Of a DNA stretch of 64,000 nucleotides, positions 32,880 through 43,662 are shown piece after piece. A model generated the notes under the pieces. The model was given only the letters and a program-made list of their open reading frames with translations. It was not told the DNA's origin and made no database searches. The first letter of the stretch is position 1, and every line of letters begins with the position of its first letter. Position numbers and translations under genes: made by a program. Source of the DNA: Falciphora oryzae (Eukaryota > Ascomycota > Sordariomycetes > Magnaporthales > Magnaporthaceae); assembly GCA_000733355.1 (NCBI GenBank), contig JNVV01000030.1:186001-250000 (forward strand), read 5' to 3'.

Positions 32880-34214
32880 ATGCCCGACACCGCCGCTTTC
32901 CCCATCCCGGAGGGCACCACTCTGGCCATGCCCTCCGTCGTGGAGGAGCGCCCAGAGGCCGAGGTCATCGCCTCGCTCCTCAAGGACTCGGCCCGCGTGC
33001 CGGGCCCGTCGGCCTCGCAGAAGAACGTGTGGTGCTACTGGCACGCCGGCTGGGGCGCCATGCCGCCCTGGACCAAGCGCAACGTCATCGCCTGGTCCCG
33101 CCGCCTGGCCCCGTCCGGCTGGACCGTCCGCGTGCTCGACGGCGTGCCCGGCTCGCCCAGCAACGCCATCCGCTTCGTGCCCGCCCGCATGCTGCCGCCC
33201 GCCCTGGTCGAGCGCCGCCTGGCCGGGCCCTACGCCGCCACCCACTCGGCCGATCTGATCCGCCTGCCGCTGCTCTACATCTTTGGCGGTGTCTGGATGG
33301 ACGTCGGCGCCATCCTGTTTGGCAACCTGGACGAGATCTGGGAGGACATCGCCGACGTGTCCAACCCGCGCAAGTTCGCCGCCTTCGTCTTCCCCGTGCG
33401 CGGGCCTGACGCTCCTCTCTCGATTGTCAACAACTTCCTGGCCTGCAACCGCGGCAACGGCATGGTCCGCCGCTGGCACGACACCGTCATCCGCGTCTGG
33501 GGCACCGCCGACCGCTGCGACGGCCTCTCGCAGCAACCCCTGCTGCGCCACCTGACCCCCTACTCCAGTCCCACCGACAAGGTCGACCCGCAGAAGATCA
33601 TGGACTACGGCGTCCAGGTGCTCTGCCTCGAACGCCTGCGCGAGCTCGTCGACCCCAAGGACCGCTGGGATGGCCCCGAGTACTTCTCCAAGAACATGCT
33701 ATTGCTGCCCGCTGTGTCCGAGATGTGGCACTACAACACCCTCACCGGCGGCAAGGGCCGGCAGCAGTTCGAGCTTCTGTCGACCCGACGCCCGGACGGC
33801 GGGCTGCTCCGCAAGGAGGAGCTCGAGAAGGCCGCGGCCGCCGAGGCCTTTGTGCAGGACATGCTGGCCAAGACCTTCGTCATGAAGCTCTGCCACGGGC
33901 TCAAGGACGTGCTCGAGGAGCCGCTCGCGAACCTGTGGGACGACCCGCACAACGAGGGCGCCGACTGCGCGCCGGGAACCTTTGCCGAGTACCTGCGCTG
34001 GGGCAGCGTGCACCTCAAGCAGACGCGGAAGCTGGCCCCCGTGGCCCTCCAGCCCCTCGAGACCAAGCCCTACAAGATCGGCCTGTACGACCCGGTCCCG
34101 AGGGAGGGCGAGGAGGTCAAGTCGCCCGAGGTGGAGGACGAGGTGGCCGGCGTGAAGGTCAAGATCACGGAGCCTGACGGCAGGAAACTGAGCGTCTTTG
34201 CTCCCTGCATTTGA
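32880..34214 (+). CDS. Capsule-synthesis-like glycosyltransferase (DXD/GT32-type)
   Basis: Probably transfers a sugar from a nucleotide sugar to a glycan, lipid or small molecule. Single exon, 444 residues from ATG 32880. The conserved core is KNVWCYWHAGW (about 48-58), the acceptor/donor motif THSADLIRLPLLYIFGGVWMDVG (121-143) with Asp141, then QQPLLRHLTP further on. This is the pattern of the fungal Caps_synth/Gly_transf_sug proteins. The usual DxD is represented by the M-D-V-G stretch with one clear Asp. There is no signal peptide, which is odd for a Golgi enzyme and suggests cytosolic action on a metabolite. It sits directly beside the terpene synthase and may once have been part of that cluster (inference). 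Its reading frame is undamaged. Confidence 0.85.
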   Translation: MPDTAAFPIPEGTTLAMPSVVEERPEAEVIASLLKDSARVPGPSASQKNVWCYWHAGWGAMPPWTKRNVIAWSRRLAPSGWTVRVLDGVPGSPSNAIRFVPARMLPPALVERRLAGPYAATHSADLIRLPLLYIFGGVWMDVGAILFGNLDEIWEDIADVSNPRKFAAFVFPVRGPDAPLSIVNNFLACNRGNGMVRRWHDTVIRVWGTADRCDGLSQQPLLRHLTPYSSPTDKVDPQKIMDYGVQVLCLERLRELVDPKDRWDGPEYFSKNMLLLPAVSEMWHYNTLTGGKGRQQFELLSTRRPDGGLLRKEELEKAAAAEAFVQDMLAKTFVMKLCHGLKDVLEEPLANLWDDPHNEGADCAPGTFAEYLRWGSVHLKQTRKLAPVALQPLETKPYKIGLYDPVPREGEEVKSPEVEDEVAGVKVKITEPDGRKLSVFAPCI

Positions 34215-34487
34215 AAACTTGATGAATGAAGATCATGTCACGTAACAAGACACTTGATAGACGGCAGCCCAGCGGCCAGTGTTGGTCTGCCGGTTGCTAT
34301 GTGTAATTATGTCGGTACGCAGGATAAGCAAGTACAGAATTTCAAGATATTTCTACAAGGTCCTCCCTATTTTTCTATTTCTAGGTCCAGGCACCTACTA
34401 GATGCATCCCTCCTAGCTCTCCCGTACCACTTCTTTGTGCTCTCTATCAAACACCTTCTATATCAACCCGCCGTCAAACGATCCCCA

Positions 34488-36324
34488 TCAATCGTCAATC
34501 GTGATCCTGACCCCCTTGCTGTCCAGCCTCGGGAGCGGCAGCAAGAAGGCACAGGTCGGGTCGGTGTCTGAGGCGTCCGTCTCATATAGCTTCATTTTGG
34601 GGCCCCAAGGGCTGAACAAGGTCGCGAATACCATGGACATTTCGGCATACGCCAAGCTGGGCAAAGGCGACGGCCAGTACAAGTGCATTGCATCGTTCAA
34701 AAGAAGGCATCCACTACTCCCTTGATGCCAAGACACCCGCGCGGCCCCTTGGTGAAGGGCACAAAGTTCCTGTTCATCTCGAGCGTCACGTCGCGCAGCC
34801 AGCGCTCCGGCCGGAACTCGGACGGGTTGTCGTAGACCTGCGGGTCCGTGTGCAGCATGTACGCGCTCATCCCGACGGGCGTCTGCAGCACTGGTCAGCT
34901 CGTCGCGCCACAGTCAGACAGCCCTCAGCACGACTCCATCCCAGACTCACACCCCTGGGGATACACCAGTCCCCATACTGCAGCTCCACGTCGGGCGCGC
35001 AGCGCGGCAGCTGGTGCATCAGGCCGTGGGAAAGCCTGAGCCCTTCCTTGATGCAGGCCTGCAGGTACGGGAGTTTCTCCAGCGTCCTGCAGCTCGGCAT
35101 CGTCTCGGGGAAATCCGCTATGACGGGCTCCAGCTCCGCCCGCAGGGTGTTCTCGCGCGGTCGTTGAGGAGGATGCGCACGGCCAGGTGGTCCATGGACC
35201 GCGCCGTCGTCACCGTCCCGGCGCCCACGACGACCTGCGCCTCCGAGGCCAGGCGCTCGACCGACAGCTCGTGCTCGGGCAGGTCGCTGTTGACGAGCTA
35301 GTTGAAGAGCGTGTCGCACTTGAACTTGCCCTCCTTGCGCACAAAGGGCTTGCCTAACGCCTTGCGGCGTTTGGCTTCGACGATGTGGTTGACCGACATC
35401 TGGGGCGGGGTTTAGCAACTGGTTTAGGCAAGGGCAAGTTGAGTTCGAGGCAGGACTCACGTTTCTCCAGTCGCGGAACATCTGGCTCCTCGGGTCGGTC
35501 TTCTCGAGCCACTCCTTCGATATCAACCTGCCGATTTTTATAATCCAGGGAAAATTCATGAAAATGGGCATCGACGTGATCAAGGCGTGGAAAAGATTGA
35601 ACCAGCGCGGATAAAAGTTCGGGTCTCGCAGGAAAGAAACGGCCGGTCCTCGATGCAGATGGCACTAACAACGTCGCCCGCCATGGCCGAGAAGACGTGG
35701 TCGAGCCGGACGACCTTGTCGGTGCCGCGGTACTCCTGCAGGCGGCTCACGAGCGCCGTGACAAGCTGCTGGAGGAGCGGCTCCAGGCGGTCCACTCCCA
35801 GCCTGGAGAAGAAGGGCTCCATGGGCTTGCGGCGGAGGCGGTGGTGCTCGTGCTCGACCGTCATGCCGTGCGAGCCGTTGAAGTCCATGCCGTCGCCGAA
35901 CGTCGGGTGCGCGTTGGTGCGGCGGACCGAGCCCGTCACGTAGAGGGTGTTGTAGTACTCGGCGTCGTTGATGGAGAGCTCTGCTGGGTTGATGCGGACG
36001 ATGAGGCCTTGGTTGCGGATGATGATGAGTGTCTGTGGCCAGGACGAGGACAGCATGAAATAACCTCGAGGTGTACTCGCCATATTTCTTGTGCATGCGC
36101 TCCGTCTCAAAAAGGTAGGCACCGTGGCCAAAGTAGTCCCATGCGACCTCATACAGGAAAGTTGCTGCCGCGATCTTGGGGCCTGGGAACTTTGCAAGTG
36201 GGTGAAAATAGGGTCCGTAGATGACCAACCCGACCCAGTACAGAAGAAGGGCCGCCGGTAGCCCGATGTAGAGGAGTCGAGTGGGACTCTGTAAAACAAA
36301 GCTGAAATCGGAAAACACAGCCAT
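34488..36324 (-). pseudogene. Cytochrome P450, broken by frameshifts and a stop
   Basis: The N-terminal exon from ATG 36324 has a membrane helix and the hinge [10 protein letters not shown]. Further exons show [28 protein letters not shown], the I-helix VVVGAGTVTTA, the ExxR KEGLR, FRPERWL, the haem loop FTKGPRGCLG and the end SLAYAEM. At least three lesions break it: a frameshift near 35626, TAG at 35298-35300 and another frameshift near 35155. The first intron is best read as a GC-AG intron (GCGAGT donor), since no GT donor keeps the frame. The order of motifs resembles CYP58-like fungal P450s (inferred). It lies beside the terpene synthase pseudogene and the glycosyltransferase, consistent with a decayed cluster. 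Confidence 0.8.
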
Positions 36325-38075
36325 CTTGTCAGCAGGGGCGATATAATGAGTGTGAATACGAGTGACGGTAGATTTGCAGACGAGGCTGATAAGAGATCGA
36401 GGTTACTAATATTTGAGAGGCTTTGGTTGACGCTGGATTTTTTTTAAAGAACCCGCCACTGATATGTACACGGCCCTAGCTTTTTTTCTCCGTTACGTCC
36501 AGGTAACCGATATTACCTTAAGCTGCAGGCTGATTTGCTGCTTCCTGACCGGGCTGAGACTCCGCCGTGATATTGCAGTTTGCCTGGATCCGGATTATTT
36601 CAAAACATCTTTTGTTGTGCTTTAAAGCTCGCAATTACTTGAAGCTCGGCCGCCGTATCTGCTTATCAAAATCCGGGCAATTGCTCGGCGCTGGATCGTG
36701 ATTCGTATCGGGCGTCAAAAATGGTCACGTTGCGGAGTGGAGGCCGGCGTGTTTGCTTTTTGCTTGCAGCCTCGAGGTTTGTGTGTAAACGCCCGTTCGC
36801 GCAGACCCCAATCCCGCAACGCTACCGGTTTTCCGCACCAAACTTATTTACGTTGCTGTTTCCGTTAAGGCTTCGGTTTGGCGGCGTTAATTTAAGGTTC
36901 GGGAAATTACGTATTATATACCCTGTCTCAACCTTCGGCTATTTCGAGTTACTTCTACGCCAACTGACACGTTTGGCCGGGCCCGATCCTAGTTTTAGCC
37001 GTATCCGGAGCTAGGGCCGGCGGGGGATGAACAGGAAGAGGCGGTGCAACGGCCCCACGACTTACTGAGCATACGAGGGGCCACATTCTTCTTTGGACTA
37101 AGCATTTTATAACGGCATACGCACGTCCATTCCTTTCGACTGCTATCAAACGAAGAGCATTGTTTGCATACATACGTACCAAGCCGGCCAAATTTGTTAG
37201 CAGCTAACGTTGTGAGAGCCGATAGGTAGGTCGTCAGAAGTGGTGGTTAGGTGGGTTGTATTAGGAAGAATTGCAGGCACCAGGGCCGGAGGCCTGGGTG
37301 CAAGATATCTGTGGGTGCCTGGAGGCCAGGTCACGTGGCCGGCCCAGGCCCTCTGTCAGCCATGACAAACGTTCCCAATGTTGCACTAAGCACTTACGCC
37401 CCCCGCTTAGGGTATCTTCTTGTACTCCTGTGTTGCTTTCAGAATAGGGGCAGTTTTTATTGGACGCTTGGCGGCGCAATGCAAGCGGCTGTCAAAGTTC
37501 GCCACCGCAAACGACTGTAGCTTTTTGGGGTTTTTTTTTCGTTCTCGGCGCAAACAGAATTTTTTACGAAGTGCGGCGAGCTGGTCCAGCTGGGCTTTTT
37601 TAAAGTGAGTGGCAGGGAATCCAAGGGAACGGGGATGATTATAAGTGCGTTTTTGATATATGGATGGAAATAACGACCTCCGTATGCACAAAAACAAGGA
37701 TTTGTTCCGCATGCGGATTTACTGGTCTGATATTTTCGTGTTTTCGCCGTATTTCACCGAGGAACTGCGAAGCTGTAAGCATTCTCTCTCCGCCGGGGCC
37801 TACACTTAGAGGGAGCTGTTATCACACATTCCCGGCATGGAGCTATTGGGCTTCGCTGGCTCCCATCGGAAACTTCTTCGTGATGTTAGTTTGGCGCCTC
37901 CATGTTGTCGGGGTCTAAGTTTAACGAGACAACTGGCTGCGTGCGCAATGTCAGGTTATCACCTCCAGGCTGAACCGGTTTTTGCGTAAGTTGCACCGTA
38001 CTGTTTGTTCAAAACCGCCCGGCTAATCGCCAATCTACTCCCAATAGCACGATTGTTTGAATTCGTCAGCTTTGA
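36325..38075. other. AT-richer intergenic stretch
   Basis: About 1.75 kb with lower GC and many homopolymers and stop codons. No protein family is recognised in any frame. It may be heavily mutated repeat DNA, but I cannot name an element. Confidence 0.4.
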
Positions 38076-38229
38076 GGTAGGGTCGGCGAAAACCCATAAA
38101 TGGGTACCTACGGGTCCTAAAGCTCGGATTTTTTGCTAACAAAATGTTTTTATATTTAGATTTTGTTAGCAAAAAAAATAAGCTTTGGGTCCTTTGAGGA
38201 CCCGTGGGTGGGTTTTCGCCTACCCTACC
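38076..38229. mobile_element. 154-bp MITE-like inverted-repeat element
   Basis: The two ends are long imperfect inverted repeats: the left arm begins GGTAGGGTCGGCGAAAACCC, and the right arm ends GGGTTTTCGCCTACCCTACC. The arms extend inward through GGGTCC and the TTTTGTTAGC/GCTAACAAAA pair, leaving a short AT-rich loop near 38142-38158. The 4-bp direct repeat TTGA flanks both ends (38072-38075 and 38230-38233), as expected of target-site duplication. It encodes nothing. The parent transposase family cannot be told from these ends. Confidence 0.75.
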
Positions 38230-38329
38230 TTGAGGCCACTAAGTGTGATTCGGCGGGTAAGTCTTTTAATGACTATAAAAACTACGATTGCGTCGCAGGG
38301 ATTCTAACCCGGCGTCCAAATCCAGGGTG

Positions 38330-38985
38330 GCATGGCGTCCTTTTGTACCAGACAATGCTGGAGCTCGTCGGCCAGGCGTTTATACGGACCTTTTTGGGCC
38401 CCGAGATGTGCCGCCACAAGCGGTGGGTCGTACGTGATTTTTTACTTTGCATAAATGCAAAGAGGGGTTGGCTGACGTCACAAACTGCTTAAAGGAGATC
38501 AACAAGCAGTACACGGTCCTCTCTATCGGCGCCGTCATGTCGCTGCGCCGACTCCCGCGCTTCCTGATCCCTCTCATGCACTGGTTCGACCCACAGGCCA
38601 TTTCTTCTCGCGTTCTCGTGAACAAGGCCCGCCGAATCCTGCGCCCGCTCTACGCAAAGCGGAAGCACGACATGGCGTGTGGCGAAAAGGACGTCCCGGC
38701 CGACACGATGACCTGGTTCGAGGAGCTGGCCGAGGGACCGTACGACCCGGCCGTCGCGCAGCTGACCCTGGCCGTGGCCGCCACCCACTAGACCACCGAC
38801 CTCATCTGCCAGGCCATGCTCGATCTTACCAAGCATCCTGAGACCGTCGCAGACTTGCGGACGGAGCTGGTGGGTGCTTTGCGAAAGCACGGCGTCACGC
38901 AGGCCGCCTTCTCGCAGGTCAAGCTCATGGACAGCGTGTTCAAGGAGTGTCAGCGGCTGAAGCCCATCAATCGAGGTATTTCTGG
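38330..38985 (+). pseudogene. Truncated P450 fragment (CYP68-like)
   Basis: P450-like segments lie on the plus strand in two frames. The first (about 38344-38440) reads LLYQTMLELVGQAFIRTFLG. From about 38447 a second frame reads LSIGAVMSLRRLPRFLIPLMH, then LTLAVAATH, a TAG stop at 38789-38791, TTDLICQAMLDLTKHPE, and KLMDSVFKECQRLKP. These match the middle of CYP68-type P450s, where the ExxR helix reads KExQRLKP. The N-terminal anchor and the haem-binding loop are absent, so it cannot encode an active enzyme. The fragment starts about 100 bp after the MITE-like element. Confidence 0.75.
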
Positions 38986-40252
38986 CACTCTCCCCCAGCA
39001 TCTCGAGTGTCAGTTCCTGTGTTGACGTTGAAAAAAAACCGCATATGCAGCAGAATAAACCGCATCGTTTGCATTAGCTTGGGCGCCCCGACGATTGATA
39101 CTTTGTGACATAGCCGTGGCGGACGAGTGAGGCCAACCTCCTGGAGGACTACTGGTTGCTCAGGGGCTGTTTCGGCTTTCGCTTCTCGGCCATATCACGT
39201 AGCGCTAAGCTCTCTTCAACTATATCAGTGCTGGTGGCCTTGGGCCACAGCGGTTCCAGCACCGTTCAGCGCACGTCTCAACCAATAGTTGCCACCAGTA
39301 CCTGAACAGTTCGTGCAGCTTCCTTCCTCCCCGTGCCGTGCCGCAACTATGCCGGCGGCGCCCAGGACAACAAGGGCCAGCTCGTTTCTTCGCACTGCAC
39401 GCAGTTCCTTCAAGGACATGTGCCCGGACGCCCTCCAGACCTTCAACGAAGCGAACGCCGAGGGGTCCTGCGGGCCCGAGGCGATCGCCAGGGGCGGAAT
39501 CGTAGAGTCTGGGGCAAGCTCCCCCGAGCCTGGATCCAAATCCGTCCCCAGGCTCATCCGCCGGATTGAGCTCCGGTTCGGTTTCTCAATCCAACACGGG
39601 CTTGTCGCCTGCTGGGGTTGCCCTTGACGGGTGTCCGTCGACCTTCGCATCGGTCAGGTGGCAATCAGTAGCATGATTGCCGACAGAGCGGGCCAGAATC
39701 GGCAATATAGTAAAGGCTACAGGCGCAGGAGGGAAATGCGGACTTCTCTCGATTCTTCGAGTAAGGCGGTTGCAGCCACAGTAGTGGCATTGCCTGAGCT
39801 GGGCGTTGGTGCCGGCGTACGCATGGTAGTAATGGATACGAACCCGCAATTGGCAGCCCCTTGGTCGAGCGAGTTGTATGACGTCCGAAAGGCCATACGA
39901 TGATGGGAACTTTGCTGATCTCGGGCATTTTCTTCCCTGAAGGCACTGTCAAATAAACTCCGAGCTGAGTCGAGCGTGATCTGGCCAAGGGCGATGCCCT
40001 CTGCGGGGGCCGCCCATGAATCGGGAGAGTTCACGTCGGGACAGAGCGGCCGGTGTGCGACCCCCGGAGCCGGACCATGACGGTAGCATGATGTGGAAGA
40101 CATCGCTGTCTAGGCGGGTTGTGCCGGCCCGCCGGACCGCCATAGTTTAGGGCCTAGGGGCATTATAATCCCAGCAAGATCAGAGAGCTTTCACACCGCA
40201 GAAGGTGCGCCGGGACAGTACTACGAAGAAGCCGGCAAGGAAGAAGAAAAAA
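38986..40252. other. Intergenic
   Basis: Between the P450 fragment and the first TauD-like gene. Frames of 100-140 codons occur on both strands around 39225-39650, but none shows a family or motif, and the haem-loop exon of the P450 was not found here. Nothing is assigned. Confidence 0.4.
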
Positions 40253-41783
40253 ATGCCCATGGGAATCGAGGTTCTCAAGCCCGAAGAGGGCAAGAAGACG
40301 AGAGTATGCCTTATCCCCATCGCTGGAACGAAGGAGTTGTTTGGGGCGCCGGCTAACTAAAAATCACACCTGGCAGTTTGGCGCGATTATCAGGGGTGTG
40401 GACGTCAATAATCTCAGCGGTATGTTGTCGCACTTCGCAGGCGCATGGAGGGAAAAGGCCATGCGCTGATTCATTCTGCCCGCAGATCATGAAGCCGATG
40501 CAATCCGAGAGGCGGCCTGGAAACACAAGGTCATCATCATCAAGGGTCAGCAGGACATGCAGCCCATCAAGCAGTGGGGGCTCATTTGCCGCTTGGATCC
40601 GCAGAGCATGGCAAACTCGGAGGCCATGTTCCTCAAGGACTTCCATCCGGAGGGGAAGGGGCTTCTGGTGCGTCTCTAGTCCGTCTGTCGTGCGCGCTGA
40701 TGATGGACACATCCTAACCCCAGATTGGAACAACACCAGGCCGACATTGGCCTTTAAACGATCCCCAGTGCCGAAAACGTCCACATCGTCGGCAAGGGCT
40801 TCCAAGGCGAGGACCACTACGGGATCAAGAACCTGACGATGGATCAGTCCTTTGCCAAGGCGTTTGAGTACACGCCTTTGACCGACGAGGACCTCAACAA
40901 AGGCTTCAGCCGCTTCCAGGGCTGGCACATCGACGCGGCCATGTACAACCGCGCGCCGTCGCTCTTCACCGCCTCCCGCATCGTCAAGCTGCCCAGAGGG
41001 ACCGACCTGACGATCCGCTGGGAGGGCGGCACGGGCCGGACCATGCCCGCGCAGCCGGGCGCGACGCCCTTCCTGTGCTGCTCGCAGCTGTACGAGGAGT
41101 TCCTGTCGCCGGAAGAGCAGAAAATGGCGGACCACAGCTGGGTCGAGTACCAGGCCATGCCGCTCGAGTGGACGAGGAACTGCCGCAACTTCCCCAATGG
41201 GCTTGGCCTCGTGTCTGAGAGCCGCGAGCTGCCCGAGTCTGAGCTGGCCAGGCTTGGTGCGGACTGGAGCAAATCTTGCAAGGTTGGTGACCATACCATC
41301 AATAATTATAAGGCATGATCGTCGGCTCGACTAACAAAAGCGGAAAAAGTACCCCATGGTCTGGGTAAACCCCCACACCAAGCGCAAGTCCTTGGTCGTG
41401 ATCCCCGGCATCATCAGGAAGCTCTTCATCCGGAGCTCCCCAGACGAGGAGCCGACCGTCATCTCCGACGTCGCCGCGGCGCGCGAGTTCATTCTAAACA
41501 TCGAGCGGCGGATCCTCAGGCCCGACTACATCCCCGTCCCGCGCGAGGAGGAGGGCGTGTGGGATAACCAGACCATGTTCCACACGAGGGTCGACTCCCA
41601 GATAAATTTGGGGCCAAGTCGTGTCACCAGTCTGGTACCAACACTAGCTCGCCGCCGGTCGGGCCGGTGCCGCTGCCGTCGTATGTGACTGCGCCTCCTG
41701 CTGGCGCTGCCGCGGCCAGGGGCGAGGAGATCCGGCCTGGGAAGATGGTGGAAAGTGTGCTTCCGAGGGTGGCGCCTGTTTGA
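40253..41783 (+). pseudogene. TauD/TfdA-family 2-oxoglutarate dioxygenase, copy A, broken
   Basis: Family enzymes oxidise a substrate with Fe(II), O2 and 2-oxoglutarate. The nearest fungal type is the xanthine-dioxygenase-like group (inferred from overall layout). Exons 40253-40303, 40377-40419 and 40486-40667 open the gene (FGAIIRGVDVNNL, KVIIIKGQQD). A fourth exon ends at 41282, and a fifth starts at 41341. The iron motif WHIDAAMY (H-x-D) and the distal His in MFHTRVDS are present. Two lesions occur. TAA at 40755-40757 lies between family-like stretches ADIGL and TIPSAENVHIV. Near 41606 the frame moves by one base, so that the family-like C-terminus (CHQSGTNTSSPPVGPVP, ending at TGA 41783) is out of frame. 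Confidence 0.72.
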
Positions 41784-42238
41784 AGAGGTTAAGGGAGATG
41801 TATGACAGAAACTCTGCCAGACGAGATCCATAAAATCTTAGGTTTAGGCGCAATGGGGTTTGATATGCTGCAAAGGAATCGGAGCGCAGCAGGCTTATTG
41901 TGCATTAATCTACACCTCCAAAGAACAAAAGGGGGACGTTTAGAGGGCTAGTGACCCTCTGCCTATCGTAGGAGCGCCGTCGCTAGGCCCGTTCGCAGCG
42001 ATTTAATGCATACCCTGCATCTGTTGGGACGGCGGGCTCAGCGGGCTCGGTTATTCTGATCGTGCAGTTCGCTGCGCGCCTGGCGTGAGGTATGCAACCT
42101 CTTCGCGAAAATATCCCCATAAAGGTGGGAGACGAGGACACTGGCAAATGGTGGTTGCCGGAAAGGTTCCTAGGCGAGCATCTGGAAATATTCCGGTGCT
42201 CTTTCTTGTCTATTTCTACATAATAGCTTTGCGAGGTT
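41784..42238. other. Intergenic
   Basis: Convergent spacer between the first TauD-like pseudogene and the methyltransferase. Nothing is recognised. Confidence 0.45.
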
Positions 42239-42922
42239 CTATGTCCCCTTCTCCCACTTGCGCAGGTCCCACAGCCCCAAGCACTTGTCCTTCAAAAAGT
42301 CCACCTCTGTGCACTTCTCGTCAATCAGGCGCACGGCCGGGCCGAGGTCAAAGGGCGCCTTCTCCAGGTTGAGCGGCCTCCACAGCCCGCGGATGAACTC
42401 CTCCGTGTTCTCCTCGCGCGTCGGGAACGTGGTGCTGAGGAGGTACCGCGCGCCGCTCCGGCGAAAGTTTGTGATGGCCTTGAGCGCGTCCTCAATGCGG
42501 AGGTGCACTAGGCAGTCGCGGCACGCAATTAGCTCCGCAGCTGGCAGGGGATCGTTGATGACGTCGACGACCTCGAACGAGACCCCGTCGGAGGGGGAGG
42601 CGTACGCGGCCCTGTTGCTGGCGATCAGGTCCGGCACGATATCGACGCCCGTGTAGCGGACGGTCCCCGGTGGGCAGGCGCGCACGACCTCCTTCATCCA
42701 GTTGAAGTCGCCGCAGGGCGCGTCGAGGACGGACGAGACGCCGAGCTGGCGGAGCAGGGGCGGGATGGCGGCGCGGATGGTGGCCGTCTGCTCAAGGGAT
42801 GTGCCGTTGCCGGAGCGGGACTCGACGCCTCCAAAGACGTTGCGCTCGTAGATGTCGATAAAGTCGAGCGGCTGCATGTAGACGCTCTGGTCCAACGCGG
42901 CGGGGGTGTTGAGGGCGGCCAT
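42239..42922 (-). CDS. Class I SAM methyltransferase, bacterial-like
   Basis: Single exon of 227 residues from ATG 42922. Motif I is SVLDAPCGDFNWM (about 64-76), followed by YTGVDIVPDLIASNRAAY, FEVVDVINDPLP, IACRDCLVHL, and NFRRSGARYLLSTTFP. This succession is common in bacterial glycan- or phage-associated methyltransferases and sparse in fungi as far as I know, so past horizontal transfer is possible but unproven. It has no intron, no signal peptide and intact motifs. The acceptor is unknown. It lies between two broken TauD-like genes but is itself undamaged. Confidence 0.85.
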   Translation of the reverse strand: MAALNTPAALDQSVYMQPLDFIDIYERNVFGGVESRSGNGTSLEQTATIRAAIPPLLRQLGVSSVLDAPCGDFNWMKEVVRACPPGTVRYTGVDIVPDLIASNRAAYASPSDGVSFEVVDVINDPLPAAELIACRDCLVHLRIEDALKAITNFRRSGARYLLSTTFPTREENTEEFIRGLWRPLNLEKAPFDLGPAVRLIDEKCTEVDFLKDKCLGLWDLRKWEKGT

Positions 42923-43662
42923 TGTTTTGAAAGAGCTTGAGGCTGGCTTATTCGACTCCGAGTCTGGGTGCTTCGCCGTCGTGACCCTTGCGGGCAGCCC
43001 TTACATAGACTGCCCATCAAAGCAGACTGCGCATTGGACAGCTGCCAAGTTCTCGTGGAGAGACATGTCGACTTCCGTTTCGGCGTTTGTCCATCATTCC
43101 GGTCGCGGAGGGGACGCGCCGGTCGGCGACGACAGAGACTTGACTCGGGTGCACGGCGCAGATCTAGACAATCTTTGATATTGTCTGCACATTTTCTCGG
43201 GACTGAACGTCGTCGGCAATTTCTTTGTCACTCCAGGGGCAGCGAAACAAGCTTCCCAAAGTGACACTTTGTTTGGCGCCACTGCCTCTTTGGCCAGATA
43301 GTGCATCCCTGTGCCCGGGAATTATTGCAACTGGACGCTAGTTCTGGACGTTGAGCGAGTCGTGGGCGGCACAACCAAACTCAGGAAGCGCATACCCAAA
43401 CGGCGATGTCAGCAGACTGTACGTGGGCGGTCGGAGAGGGCTTCGAGAAAGGGCTGGTGATGCCTGGCGCAGGCGAATGGCCAGCCTCGACAAACTGTAT
43501 ACGGAAAGGGGCTAGCAGACATATATGAAGAAGCACATGGCGGGAGTCAAAATGGCTACCAACCGCTAGAAGGCTCTCCGTATTGCCATAGATCTCTAGA
43601 GTAGAGTGGCTTTAGAGTATCACTTCCAGTTCGTTTGTTTCGAGCGACATCGCAAAGGCACA
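42923..43662. other. Intergenic, divergent promoter region
   Basis: Separates the leftward methyltransferase from the rightward second TauD-like gene. No other gene, repeat or RNA is recognised. Confidence 0.45.

Noticed and set aside
38270..38345. tRNA-like T-arm (GGGTTAGAATCCC on the minus strand)
   Set aside because: No matching acceptor stem, D-arm or anticodon arm could be placed around it.
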